Source: Hsuehochloa calcarea (lineage: Eukaryota > Streptophyta > Magnoliopsida > Poales > Poaceae). Taken from it: a stretch of 64,000 bases of DNA. The stretch's first letter is position 1, and the number at the start of each line of letters is the position of its first letter. The translations under genes and the position numbers were made by a program. The stretch lies in the NCBI GenBank assembly GCA_036346395.1, contig CM070599.1:21567232-21631231 (forward strand), in the 5' to 3' direction. Under the pieces are notes generated by a model that did no database searches, was not told the DNA's origin, and saw nothing but the letters and a program-made list of their open reading frames with translations. Shown piece after piece: positions 12,036 through 22,890 of the stretch.

Positions 12036-12836
12036 TGATGTGATGGTGGCCCGATCTTCCGAAAGGTACTGATAAGTCGATTGTGGAGAACTCGACGTTG
12101 ATGATCCGAAGGCTCCGACCAAAACAGATCAAACCCCTCACAATCACTACACCACTGCTCCGATGGTTATCAACTGTGCTGAACGCGGTTGACCTCACCA
12201 AGAAGGCTATCTCATGTATGCGAATCGAGAATACAAGCAAGAGAGTAGAAGATGCAATCTGATATTGTATTACAAATATAGATGAAGTTCACAATGTGGG
12301 GTTCCTCAACCGAACGTGCGATGAGACTGCTAAGCAGAATAATCTCAATGAAAAACCCATGTTAAACTATGACGGCTACTGTATATATATAGAGGGACGT
12401 TAGGAGGTCGACCTAGGGTTGTACGGCCGCAAGAAGAGGCGTACACAACCTGGACTCCAACCTCGACATGCTTACAAAACCATATTTGGGCAAAATGGTG
12501 ACGCAGCACCTTATTCTCTATTCAGGTCACGTATCTCTGGTCGTAGGACTGGTCTTGGGGTGGTCTTGAGGAGTCCATGTTATCTCTGGTCGTAAGCCTT
12601 CTTGAAGTGGTCGTAGACCCTGCGGAACTGGTCGTAGACCTTCTTGAACTGGTCGTAGTCCTATATTCCTAAGTACAAGTAAATCATCTTCGTTAGGCAG
12701 CATCATAGAGTTCTCAAATAATACACTCAGCCCTAGAAACGAATTTACCTAATAAATAAGTTGACGAGCATGTGCTCGGGTAATTGGACCTTGCACATGA
12801 GGAGTGTTCGTATCAGTAGAAATGATGTCCTCATCA
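12036..12836 (-). repeat. 3' LTR of the CRM-like element
   Basis: Matches 21907-22708 over its whole length. It starts TGATGTGATGG and ends CCTCATCA on the plus strand, and a TATA-like run on the minus strand lies at about 12383-12395. The last 88 bp of its outer U3 side also encode the C-terminus of the integrase frame. Confidence 0.92.
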
Positions 12837-14983
12837 TCCTCCCCTTCTTGAATTGGAATCGTCCTCGACACAATATCATCCTCTGCGCCCAAGAAAGACC
12901 GCAAATCTGTAATGTTAAAACTGGAGCTAACCCCGAAATCTGCAGGCAAGTCTAACTTATATGCATTATCATTAATACGTTCAAGAACTTTAAAAGGACC
13001 ATCTGCACGTGGTATGAGTTTAGACTTTCTTAATTCAGGAAATCGTTCTTTACGCAAGTGTAACCACACAAGATTACCAGGTTCAAAAGAAACATGCTTG
13101 CGTCCCTGACTACCAGCAATTTTATATTTAGCATTCATAATCTCAATATTCTCTCTCGTTATCTCATGCATCTTTAGTATCAACTCAGCACGTTGTTGAG
13201 CATCAAAATTTACTTTCTCCGAAGCTGGAAGAGGTAACAAGTCGATAGGTGCAGGAGAGATGAATCCATAAACAATCTCAAAAGGACACTTCTTTGTGGT
13301 AGAATGCAGCGAACGATTATAAGCAAACTCCACATGAGGCAAGCAGTCCTCCCACATTTTTAAGTTCTTTTTAAGCACAGCCCTAAGCATAGTGGACAAG
13401 GTTCTATTGACAACCTCAGTTTGTCCATCGGTTTGGGGATGACAAGTAGTAAAAAATAACAGCTTAGTCCCCAACTTATCCCCACAAGGTTCTCCAAAAA
13501 TGACTAAGAAATTTAGCATCACGATCTGAAACTATCGTATTCGGAATACCATGCAAGTGAACAATTTCCTTAAAGAATAAATCAGTAAATTTGAAGCATC
13601 ATCACTTTTATGACATGGTATAAAATGAGTCATTTTAGATAATCTATCCACGACAATAAAAATACTATCCCTCCCCTTCTTTGTTCTAGGAAGCCCTAAA
13701 ACAAAGTCCATAGAAATATCTTCCCAATGTATGCTTGGAACAGGAAGAGGCATGTATAAACCATGAGGATTAAGTCGTGACTTAGCTTTTTGGCATGTGT
13801 TGCAGCGGGTAATGAAGCATTCGATGTCACACCTCATCTTTGGCCAATAAAAGTGGTGGTCAGAATGTCCTCAGTCTTCTTCACGCCGAAGTGACGCATC
13901 AATCCTCCTCCATGTGCCTCCTGTAACAACAAAAGACGAACGGAGCTAGCTAGAATGCATAGCTTGTTAGTAAGGTACACAAACCCGTCATGCACCATAA
14001 ATTTATTCCAACTCTTTCCCTCTTGACAATTTAGCAACACATCTTTAAAACCAACATCATGCACATATTGCTCCTTTATTGTCTCTAATCCAAAGATTTT
14101 GAAGTCAAGTTGTGAAAGCATGGTATATCTCCTAGACAAAGCATCAGCTATCATATTTTCTTTGTCCTTTTTATATTTAATGACGTAGGGAAAAGACTCA
14201 ATGAACTCAACCCACTTAGCATGTCTGCGGTCCAGGTTTGTTTGACTTCGAATATGCTTCAAAGATTCATGATCAGAATGTATTACAAACTCTTTGGGCC
14301 ATAAATAATGTTGCCATGTTTCTAAAGTTTGAACTAGAGTATATAATTATTTATCATAAGTAGAATAGTTCAAATTAGGACTACTTAATTTTTCACTAAA
14401 GTAAGCAACAGGTTTTCCTTCTTGAATTAACACACCACTAAGACCTATGCCACTAGCATCACATTCTAATTCAGAAGTCTTGCTGAAATCGGAAAGTTGA
14501 AGCAAAGGGGCGTGTGTTAGCTTATCTTTGAGAGCGTTGAAAGCTTGTTGTTCTATGGTGGCCCAAGTAAAAGGAACTCCCTTCTTTGTAAGCTCATTCA
14601 GCGGTGCAGCGAGGGTGCTGAAATCCCGAACAAAACGCCGATAGAAACCAGTGAGCCCTAGAAAACTCCGCACTTGTGTGATCGTTTTAGGAGACGGCCA
14701 ACTCTGGATAGCGAAGATTTTGGCTTGATCAACTTCGATGCCCTGTGGAGTAACAACATAGCCAAGAAAAGAGATTTGATCCGTGTAAAAGGTGTACTTC
14801 TCAAGGTTACCAAACAAACGTGCATCTCTCAAAACATTAAAAAACAGCACGTAAATGATCCATGTGTTCTTCATATGACTTGCTATAGATCAGAATATCA
14901 TCAAAATAAACCACCACAAATTTTTCAATGAAAGCACGTAAAACTTCGTTCATCAAACGCATGAAAGTGCTTGGTGCATTAGT
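12749..14983 (-). pseudogene. Pol C-terminal part: RT end, RNase H, integrase (CRM-like)
   Basis: The reading direction is minus. Downstream of a stop at about 14984 the frame continues through the reverse transcriptase YFDD active site (about 14908) and the thumb region. RNase H follows (ELECDASGIG, near 14460), then the integrase zinc-binding region (CNTCQKAKSRL), the catalytic core (MDFVLGLP, then HPQTDGQTEVVNRT near 13430), and a C-terminal tail ending within the 3' LTR at 12749. Frame shifts occur near 13830 and 13525, and stops near 14984 and 14345, so no intact polyprotein can be made. The C-terminal tail lacks a recognisable classical chromodomain. It ends in an acidic stretch plus GPITRAHARQL, as in CRM-type integrases. 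Product and clade are inferred from these motifs. Confidence 0.88.
12837..12851 (-). promoter_or_regulatory. Polypurine tract of the CRM-like element
   Basis: Read on the minus strand, a purine run (AAGAAGGGGAGGA) sits immediately before the TGATGAGG start of the 3' LTR. This is the expected site for priming plus-strand DNA synthesis. It lies within the pol reading frame, which continues into the LTR. Confidence 0.8.
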
Positions 14984-16783
14984 TTAACCAAAAGGCATCA
15001 CTAACCACTCATATAGTCCGAACTTAGTTTTAAAAGCAGTTTTCCATTCATCTCCCAATTTCATTCCAATCTGGTGGTAACCACTCCGCAAGTCATTCTT
15101 TGTGAAAATAATAGAACCACTCAACTCATCAAGCATGTCGTCTAGTCTAGGAATAGGATGACGATACCTTATGGTAATATTATTAATGGCTCTGCAATCA
15201 ACACACATACGCCAACTACCGTCTTTCTTAGGAACCAAAAGAACAGGAACATCACAAGGACTAAGACTTTCTCTTACGTACCCACGGTCCAAAAGATTTT
15301 GGACTTGTCGCTGAATTTCCTTAGTCTCCTCCGGATTGGTCCTATATGCAGCACGGTTTGGCAAAGACGCTCCTGGGATCAAATAAATTTGATGCTCAAT
15401 CCCTCGAATAGGTGGTAAACCCAGGGGCACCTCAGTTGGAAATACATCCACATACTCCTGCAAAAGGTTAGCAATAGCAGGAGGCAAAGAGATAGATATA
15501 TCCAAAAGTGAATATAAAGCATTTTTGCATATCAAAGCATAGCATGGCAGCTCATTATCAAAAATTTCAGCAAGATCAGATTTGGTTGTAAGTATGACAC
15601 AATCCTTTAATTTAATTCCCTCGGTCTTAGAACTAGGTGCTAACCGCTCTTTCTTAGGTGGGAAAATATTCTTCACTACTTGCTGATTTTCAGATTCATG
15701 TTCAAGTTCTTTCTTCTTATTTTCAACTAGCTCTTTATCACAATTCACAATTTCAGTAGGCGTCAAAGGTAGCAAAGTTATTTTCTTTCCTTTGTGCATA
15801 AAAAAGTATTTATTACTTCTACCATGATGAGTTGCATCGGTATCAAATTCCCATGGACGACCTAATAAAAGAGAACAGGCTTGCACGGCAACATCATGAT
15901 AGGAACTAATGAAAAAATGCACTCTCGCAGATTGTGTTACCTTCACCTTACCGCTGTTGTTGAACCACTGAATGTGGTATGTGTGAGGATGCGCGCGTGT
16001 GGTCAACCCAAGCTTCTTGACCAATCCTGAATTCTCCAAGTTATTACAGCTTCCGCCATCAATTATGACACGAACATGACAATCCTTAACGATGAGGAAC
16101 ATCTGAAATAAATTATGATGTTGTAGTGTCTCCTCTTGCTCTCTTTGAGAGCTCAATACTCGTTGCACAATTATGGTCCTATAATTTGTCGTAGCAGCGG
16201 CACCTAAAATTTCCTCACCATCGCTATCTGCCTCATGATCATTATCTTGGCCTGCAAGGTTAGCTGCAAGAGCATATTCATTCTCAACATCACTAGCACT
16301 TACATAACCACCATCTTCTATCGCAATGTACGCCCGTTGATTTGGGCAATCTCTCATGAAGTGGCTCATTCCTTTACAACGGTGGCATACAATTCCTGTT
16401 GTACGACCTGTGGAAGCAACCGATGAAGAGCTCTGCGCTGGTGCCTGCACACTAGTAGATTTGCTCGTCTCGAGTGCGCGTGACGATGGAGATGGTGCTA
16501 CTGACCGCGCCCTACTCACAGAGGGGGCAGCAGACCGAAAAGCATATGGGGCTGTCTTGGCTTGTCCCGGCGTTGATCTCGATGTAGATGTACTACCAAA
16601 GTTGCCCCTGGTCCTTTGTTGTCTACCCTGCAATTCTTTTTCTGCCAAACAAACAAGCTGGAACAACCTATTAATATCATTATAGTCTTTGTAATCAACT
16701 ATGTTATGAATCTCACGCTTTAAACCACTATAAAAATGTGTCATTTTATCCTCCTCATCCTCAACAACATTACAACGCAGCAT
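14984..16783 (-). pseudogene. Gag C-terminus, protease and reverse transcriptase N-terminus (CRM-like)
   Basis: A 599-codon open stretch on the minus strand. It contains the end of the capsid-like gag domain, a CCHC zinc knuckle (CHRCKGMSHFMRDC, about 16385) and an aspartic protease-like segment with DGGSCNN (about 16060). The reverse transcriptase fingers and palm follow, with LVPKKDGSWRMCVDCRAIN near 15230. It stops right after VMPFG, where family members continue directly into the rest of the palm, so the stop is a nonsense mutation. The frame upstream (16784-16915) is also interrupted relative to the gag start. Confidence 0.88.
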
Positions 16784-16915
16784 GCCTATTTGTAGTTCTT
16801 GATAATATTCCTCGATAGATTTATTATCTTGGTCTAAGCGTTATAATTTCTTATGCATATCACGTTTATAAGCAGGAGGAACAAATCTAGCACGCGTAGC
16901 TACTTTCAATCTATC

Positions 16916-17518
16916 CTATGTATCAGGTGTTAAACCAGAATTAACCACTTGATTCCACCAAATGATAGCAAAATCTTTAAATTCACTAGTAGCTTGCCTG
17001 ACTCTATGCACTTCATGAACTAAATGGGCATTAAATTTTTGTTCAACCGTCATCTCCCAATCTAGATAAATTTCAGCATCATAAACACCCGCAAAAGATG
17101 GTATGGTGAATTTAACCTTAGCAAATGGGTCATCATTAGCACGAGCATGGTGGTGCTGAAAATTATTACCTCCCATACCATGACGGTTGTGTTGTAGGCA
17201 GTGTCGTTGACGTGCATCTTGGTCGACAAACACAGCACCGGTATCACGGTTTCTCCTCTCATTATCATCGCCCTCCTCAAGATCTTGGGCTGCATCGTGA
17301 TCATACCCACGTCCAATGTTTGGTGGTCGGTTCACCATTCTTTCAAGGCGTGTAGTGAGCGCTGCAATACTATCGTTGATTGAGCGATGCAATGTGATCG
17401 TGGTAGCTTGAAACTTCCTGTCGATGTCCTCATTAATGGTAGTGCGTTGTTCATCCAAGAGCGCCATGAGCTCTCCCTTTATAACACACTCGTTCTCATC
17501 AAACGCCTCACCTGACAT
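16916..17518 (-). pseudogene. Gag N-terminus of the CRM-like element
   Basis: A 200-codon frame starting at Met 17518. The first part is hydrophilic and glutamine/arginine rich. From about 17120 it enters the conserved plant Ty3/gypsy gag domain (KVKFTIPSFAGVYDAEIYLD...MTVEQKF...). It ends at a stop at 16916, and the homologous continuation appears in another segment, so gag is split. The leader between the 5' LTR and this start is interrupted by the nested element at 17571-20828. Confidence 0.8.
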
Positions 17519-17570
17519 GGTTAGCAGAAAACAAAAGATAAGACAAAGGTATTATCCCTATCAACTATTA

Positions 17571-18256
17571 TATCGTAGGGGTGGCCCTACCGGCCACAAC
17601 GCCCAGGCGAAGCATACCCAGAGGGCCCCGAAGCCCCGCGAGGCCCGGAGCAGCAAGACCCCCGGGCCACCCCCGGGGCGAGGCTGAAGCATGCCCAGAG
17701 GGCCCCGAAGCCCCGCGAGGTTCGGGCGACAAGACCCGGGCCACCCCGGCGAGGTCCGGCATGCCCAGAGGGCCCTGAAGCCCCGCAAGGCCCGGAGCAG
17801 TAAGACCTCCGGGCCACCCCAGGGGCGGGGCCGAAGCATACCCGGAGGGCCCCGAAGCCCCGCGAGTCCCGGAGCAGAGAGACCCCCAGGGCGAACCCGA
17901 GGCCCCTGCTACCGCTCCTGGGCCGGAGGCACTGTCAGGGTGGACCAGATCCAGGAGCGCCTACCATGGACCAAGGCCTAGGCGTAGTGGCGGGAAATGT
18001 CCCTGCAACCCCTACGAATACAGTACCATTGTAGGGTCAGGAGGGTAATGTACAAATCCCTCACAGAGGACTATAAATAGGAGGTCACCCCCCCCCTCTT
18101 GTAAGAGGGAGAAAAAAATAAGTACGAATTCTTAAGCAATAACAGTTTCTCGTTCTTGTCGTTGGCTAGTCCCCTCCCACGAGGATCCCCGGAGCCCTCT
18201 TGGGTCTCTCCGAGGTTCGCCCCTCTCTTACTGTATAGCTCGTTTTTGCTACTACA
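17571..18256 (+). repeat. 5' LTR of the nested non-autonomous element
   Basis: Begins TATCGTAGGGG (the partner LTR has TGTCG, so the first G has mutated) and ends CTACTACA. The U3 part contains four imperfect tandem units of about 72-77 bp (starting near 17608, 17685, 17757 and 17832) with the core GAGGGCCCCGAAGCCCCGCG. A TATA box CTATAAATAG is at 18071-18080. Confidence 0.85.
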
Positions 18257-18257
18257 G

Positions 18258-18276
18258 TTGGCGCCGTCCGTGGGGA
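18258..18276 (+). promoter_or_regulatory. Primer-binding site of the nested element
   Basis: TTGGCGCCGTCCGTGGGGA lies one base after the LTR end. Sites of the form TGGCGCCGT... are widespread in Tat-type plant Ty3/gypsy elements, so the parental autonomous element was probably of that lineage and not the CRM lineage. The lineage assignment is inference. Confidence 0.75.
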
Positions 18277-18839
18277 CCGACAAGTCGAGCGCATACCCAA
18301 GTACAAGAATGGCACCGTGAAGAGCCGCTCCTCGCACACGCGCGTCCGGAGCAGCAGCAGCGCCCGAGCCACCCAGCGTCCTCGATGCCGCAGCTGTACA
18401 CCCGGGAGGGGGTCCCGCCAGAGGAACCTCCGAGGTCCAGACTCACAACGAAGAAGGAGGCTGTCGCACGAGCCGGTGGCGCGCGACCCGCTAGAGGCCA
18501 CCCGCTCGGCATGGCCCGAGGGAGCACAGGCGGCCTCCGAAAGGCGAACAGTCGACGGAGCGGTCAATGGTGGAGCCACGGGCCCCGCCAGCCCGCCGCA
18601 CTGCAAGGGCACAACGTCGATAGGTCCGGGAGCATTCAGCTCTTCGGGCAAGCGCCCCTTGCACCGCTTGCCATCGTCGGGGTCCGACCGCTCCTCAAGG
18701 ATCGTGGCGGCTCAAATCGCTGCGATTTAATCGCGCCTCGCGCCTGACCGCCCCGTTTGAGTGCTCCTCGCGGTGTCTGGCGAGAAGCGCCGCGAAGACG
18801 GGCCACCACGTCAACAAGAAGAACTGCAAAAGCATAAGG

Positions 18840-19670
18840 TCAAGAAAGGGAAAACAACCATACCATATTAGCATGACAGCACTTACCGCTACGGCCCTCC
18901 GGCAAACCAAGCGCACGAACGTCGTGTACTTCCGCGCCGAGGCGGACGTACCAACCTCGCGCCAGCAGCCACACCCGAAGCGCACATAATTCTTCCACTA
19001 GGTCGCGGGTGGAGAACCGCCGCGTCAACGTCAGAAGAAGCTGAAGGAGAGACTCCTCCCTCGAGCTCAGCTCGATCTCGGGGGGTGGGTTGAGCAGAAT
19101 AAGCCCCCCGGATGACCGTAACCCATCCTCAGACGGGGACGTATGGTAGAACCATCTCCGGGTCCAGTCCGTCTCCCAACGGTTGCGGGAGGCAGGAGCG
19201 GGCAGGTATCGAAGGAAGCGCGCCTTCAGCTGGAAGTTGACGCTCCCGAAGTTGAGCGTCTCGCCGTTCTCTTTCTTCTTCTTCGGCTGACAGTGGGCGT
19301 CGTGAAGACAGGCGAATAGCCTACCCTCTCCGGCTGCCTCGGCCGAGCTCAGTACCTACTCAAAGACCCCGAGTTTTACAAGAGAATTCGGGGTCAACTG
19401 GGCAAGCTCCACCCGGTAGAGCTGCAACACGCAGCTCACCAACCCCACGCAGGGAAGCCGGAGGCCCGCGTCGAGGTAAGAGCAGAAGAGAACAGCCTCG
19501 TTCTCCCGGGGTGCAGGAACCGTCTCCACCCCAGGGGCCCAAACGAGGGAAAGGTCTGCAACCTTTCCATCCTTCGCAAGAACTCGGAGGACCGTAGGCG
19601 TCACTAAGGATCGGCCCAACTCGTCAGTAAGTATCGTCGGAGCCCCCTCGTCTCGCAGGCGCTTCGTCAT
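18840..19670 (-). pseudogene. Antisense ORF of the nested element (plant transposon protein, putative Transposase_28 type)
   Basis: Reading antisense to the element, Met 19670 opens a frame of about 275 codons interrupted by a single TAG near 19357. After that stop the same frame continues uninterrupted to about 18840. The continued part has a hydrophobic/aromatic segment with FGSVNFQLKARFLRYLP, then WFYH, resembling the plant family called putative gypsy-type transposon (Transposase_28). Antisense additional ORFs are known in plant LTR retrotransposons such as Grande. The molecular role is unknown. One stop over 275 codons suggests the frame was maintained until recently. The family name is recalled from motif resemblance and needs a profile search. 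Confidence 0.55.
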
Positions 19671-20098
19671 CTAGTAGCGGGATGGGGGCAAGAAAGCGCA
19701 AGGAATAAAGGATGACGAAAACTAGAGAGATGCAACTGAGCTAGGACGCCGCAACCCCCATATTTATACCCGCGCCAGGGCCACGAAACGATGTGGCACG
19801 AAAATCGAAGAGACACGACTGTCCAGCAAGTGACACGTGTGCCCTAGAAGACAATGGCCGTGCACCAAAAACGAAGCGGCGCGACCCATTAAGGGATCAG
19901 CGCGACAATCAAGGGCTAATCGCATCGTATTAAAGCAACCAACTGCCGCCAGTCCAGACGGGACAAACAAATGACCACAAGGATAGATCGTGCGACAGAT
20001 AGCTTCGCCAAGCCGAAGGGGACGGTGTGCACAAGCCCTTCGGGAAAAAACGGTGTGGTTTCAGCCATGGCGAAGCAGGACCTCGACCGCAAGGGGCT

Positions 20099-20828
20099 TG
20101 TCGTAGGGGTGGCCCCACCGGCCACAACGCCCAGGCGAAGCATACCCGGAGGGCCCTGAAGCCCCGCGAGGCCCGGAGCAGCAAGACCCCCGGACCACCC
20201 CCGGGGCGGGGCTGAAGCATGCCCAAAGGGCCTCGAAACCCCGCGAGGGCCGAAGCACCCCGGAGGGCCCCGAAGCCTCGCGAGGCCCGGGGCAGCAAGA
20301 CCTCCGGGCCACCACCGGGGCGGGGCCGAAGTACCCCCGGAGTGCCCCGAAGCCCCGCAAGGCCCGGAGCAGTAAGACCTCCGGGCCACCCCGGGGGCAG
20401 GGCCGAAGCATACCCGGAGGGCCCCGAAGCCCTGCGAGTCCCGGAGCAGAGAGACCCCCCGGGCGAACCCGAGGCCCCTGCTACCGCTCCTGGGCCGAAG
20501 GCACTGTCAGGGTGGACCGGGTCCAGGAGCGCCTACCATGGACCAAGGCCTAGGCGTAGGGGCGGGGAATGTCCCTGCAACCCCTACGAATACAGTACCA
20601 TTGTAGGGTCAGGAGGGTAATGTACAAAACCCTCACAGAGGACTATAAATAGGGAGTCACCCCCCCTTTTGTAAGAGGGAGAAAAAAAACAAGTACGAAT
20701 TCTTAAGCAATAACAGTTCTCGTTCTTGTCGTTGGCTAGTCCCCTCTCACGAGGATCCCTGGGAGCCCTTTTGGGTCTCTCCGAGGTTCCCCCCCTCTCT
20801 TACTGTATAGCTCGTTTTTGCTACTACA
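20099..20828 (+). repeat. 3' LTR of the nested non-autonomous element
   Basis: Begins TGTCGTAGGGG and ends CTACTACA. It carries five tandem units (one only about 38 bp long), compared with four in the 5' LTR, which accounts for its extra 44 bp. The TATA box CTATAAATAG is at 20643-20652. Confidence 0.85.
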
Positions 20829-21892
20829 GTGATGGAAGGTGGAAATACACACTCTCAAGCGTCTTACCACTCTTACAAGTGTTCTTACCAACGCAGCAGG
20901 TGGTACGACCGGTGGCTGGTTCGTGATACCTTGTCGAGAGTGGGTATGATTGCAAGAGGGGACTTGTTCTGATCAAGAGTAGGTGGAGCTCGGAAGGCAC
21001 AATATGTAGCAAGGAGTAGCAAAAACCGTAATCTAATTAGCAAAGTTGAATAAGGGTCCAAAATACCTGTAACGGTTGCTGGTCTAAAAAATGTCTCTAG
21101 CCCTAGCACAACACTGATCGATAACAAGGACTAGATACAAAGGATTCAAATGATGCAAGACTGTGAGTGGTCGTAACCAACTAGGGGTGGTCGATTTGAT
21201 TCTTCTTCACTGGGGGTGGTCGATATGCTTCTCCTTCTTCTCTTTTTTTTGACTGTCGAAACCCAACCTAGGGTTCCCTTTCTTTTTTTTTCTTTTTTTT
21301 GGCTGTCGAAACCTAACCTAGGGTTCTTTTTTTTGCGAATGTGACCTTGACCCAAAACCCTCTTCTGGGTCTATGGATATATACGGGGCACAAACTTTTT
21401 GTAGAAGGCAGGGGTATACAGGTAATTAAAATATACTCTCTCTCTCTCTCTGAACTTTGGCTATAAAAATTCTTCTCGGAATTTGTGTGGCAGGCACGAT
21501 ATGATGAGTACGTGGGGGTGTCTGAGAGCAATAAGCAACAAATAGGGTGGTCGAGGCGGAAACGAGTAGGTGATCGAACGCAAGTAGGTGGTCGAAAGGG
21601 GGTCAACTGATGTGTCGGTGACGCGACCAGGATGGGTGGTGGCACGACGGGCGACGGTGTTGACTACAGACCAAGAACATGACTCTAAACCAGCAACACG
21701 ACTTAGACAAAGGACACTAATTCAACAACACGAAACAAAGAACGAAAATTACAAAGGCACAATGGGTGATGGGACAGCGGAAGAACACGACGAACAAAAT
21801 ATTTTGTGGGGTGATTTTCTGGAGCTTTAGGACTATGGAAAACAACTAATCTAACAGGGGGAAAAATTGTGATTACCTAATGGACAACTTTA
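20829..21892 (-). other. Untranslated leader of the CRM-like element
   Basis: This is the sequence between the 5' LTR and gag of the minus-strand element, separated from the rest of the leader (17519-17570) by the nested insertion. It contains two near-identical short repeats (ctgtcgaaacc(c/t)aacctagggtt at about 21252 and 21303) embedded in T-rich tracts and a CT microsatellite at about 21434-21452. No gene is seen. Confidence 0.6.
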
Positions 21893-21904
21893 GCTCTGGT
21901 ACCA
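21893..21904 (-). promoter_or_regulatory. Primer-binding site of the CRM-like element
   Basis: The minus strand reads TGGTACCAGAGC, one mismatch from the initiator tRNA-Met complement TGGTATCAGAGC, two bases inside the 5' LTR. This confirms the minus-strand orientation of the element. Confidence 0.85.
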
Positions 21905-21906
21905 AC

Positions 21907-22708
21907 TGATGTGACGGTGGTCCGATCTTCCGAAAGGTACTGATAAGTCGATTGTGGAGAACTCGACATTGATGATCCGAAGGCTCTGACCAAAACAGAT
22001 CAAACCCCTCGCAATCACTACACCACTGCTCCGGTGGTTATCAACCGTGCCGAACGCGGTTGACCTCGCCAAGAAGGCTATCTCCTGCATGCGAATCGAG
22101 AACACAAGCAAGAGAGTAGAAGATGCAATCTGATATTGTATTACGAATATAGATGAAGTTCATAATGTGGGGTTCCTCAACCGAACGTGCGGTGAGACTG
22201 CTAAGCAGAATAATCTCAAAGAAAAACCCACGTTAAACTATGACGGCTATTGTATATATATAGGGGGACGTGAGGAGGTCGATCTAGGGTTGTGCGACCG
22301 CGGGAAGAGGCGTACACAACCTGGACTCTGACCTCGACACGCTTACAAAACCATATTAGGCCAAAACGGTGACGCAGCACCTTATTCTCTATTCAGGTCA
22401 CGTATCTCTGGTCGTAGGACTGGTCTTGGGGTGGTCTTGAGGAGTCCATGTTATCTCTGGTCGTAAGCCTTCTTGAAGTGGTCGTAGACCCTGCGGAACT
22501 GGTCGTAGACCTTCTTGAACTGGTCGTAGTCCTAGATTCCTAAGTACAAGTAAATCATCTCCGTTTGGCAGTATCATAGAGTTCTCAAATAATACACTCA
22601 GCCCTAGAAACAAATTTACCTGATAAATAAGTTGACGAGCATGTGCTCAGGGTAATTGGACCTTGCACATGAGGAGTGTTCGTATCAGTAGAAGTGATGT
22701 CCTCATCA
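21907..22708 (-). repeat. 5' LTR of the CRM-like element
   Basis: Full-length match to 12036-12836. In the sense direction it starts TGATGAGGACATCACTTC and ends CACATCA. It is followed outward by the right GTAGG target duplication (22709-22713). A TATA-like run on the minus strand lies near 22249-22262. Confidence 0.92.
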
Positions 22709-22890
22709 GTAGGGGTGTACAACTTTACCCACATGTCAGACCGCCCTTTATGCCAAACTACTAGCACACTTCCTTAGGTATGCCGACAGAGCTAAGTCTT
22801 ACGAGACGTTTTCTGATGGAATGAATTAATAAAGAGTCATATGTATGGGGTTAATCCTCCGTGAACCCCCCGTCCTGGGCTCCAACAGGG
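22709..22890 (-). repeat. Composite repeat R, copy 1, right part
   Basis: Continues the sequence cut at 12035. Joined across the insertion, it matches 38773-38960 (ggggtgtacaa...cctgggctcc). It starts with the right target-site duplication of the CRM-like element. Confidence 0.7.

Larger units (their letters stand above)
17571..20828 (+). mobile_element. Nested non-autonomous LTR retrotransposon
   Basis: Two G+C-rich direct repeats (17571-18256 and 20099-20828) flank a 1.84 kb internal region with no gag or pol. A primer-binding site of the TTGGCGCCGT class follows the left repeat directly, and a purine-rich stretch (gcaaggggct) precedes the right repeat. This fixes a plus-strand element sitting inside the minus-strand CRM-like element. 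The only long conserved-looking frame is antisense (18840-19670). The flanks are TATTA on the left and GTGAT on the right, so no target duplication is visible. It must have depended on proteins of another element. Confidence 0.85.
12036..22708 (-). mobile_element. CRM-like Ty3/gypsy LTR retrotransposon, full-length but degenerate
   Basis: Both outer ends are defined: GTAGG duplications at 12031-12035 and 22709-22713, LTRs of about 801 and 802 bp with TG...CA termini, a primer-binding site inside the right LTR and a polypurine tract inside the left LTR. The internal region encodes gag, protease, reverse transcriptase, RNase H and integrase on the minus strand, broken by stops and frameshifts. 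In the transcribed sense the LTR starts TGATGAGGACATC, and the integrase frame runs into the 3' LTR ending near GPITRAHARQL; both recall grass CRM (centromeric retrotransposon) elements. By eye the first ~205 bp of the two LTRs differ at about 12 positions, nearly all transitions, so insertion is not recent. A second LTR element is nested inside its leader. Confidence 0.9.

Noticed and set aside
17561..18747. Open frames of 60-140 codons on both strands in the G+C-rich LTRs and internal start
   Set aside because: They follow the tandem GGGCCCCGAAGCCCC units and repeat in both LTRs. No protein similarity; composition artefacts.
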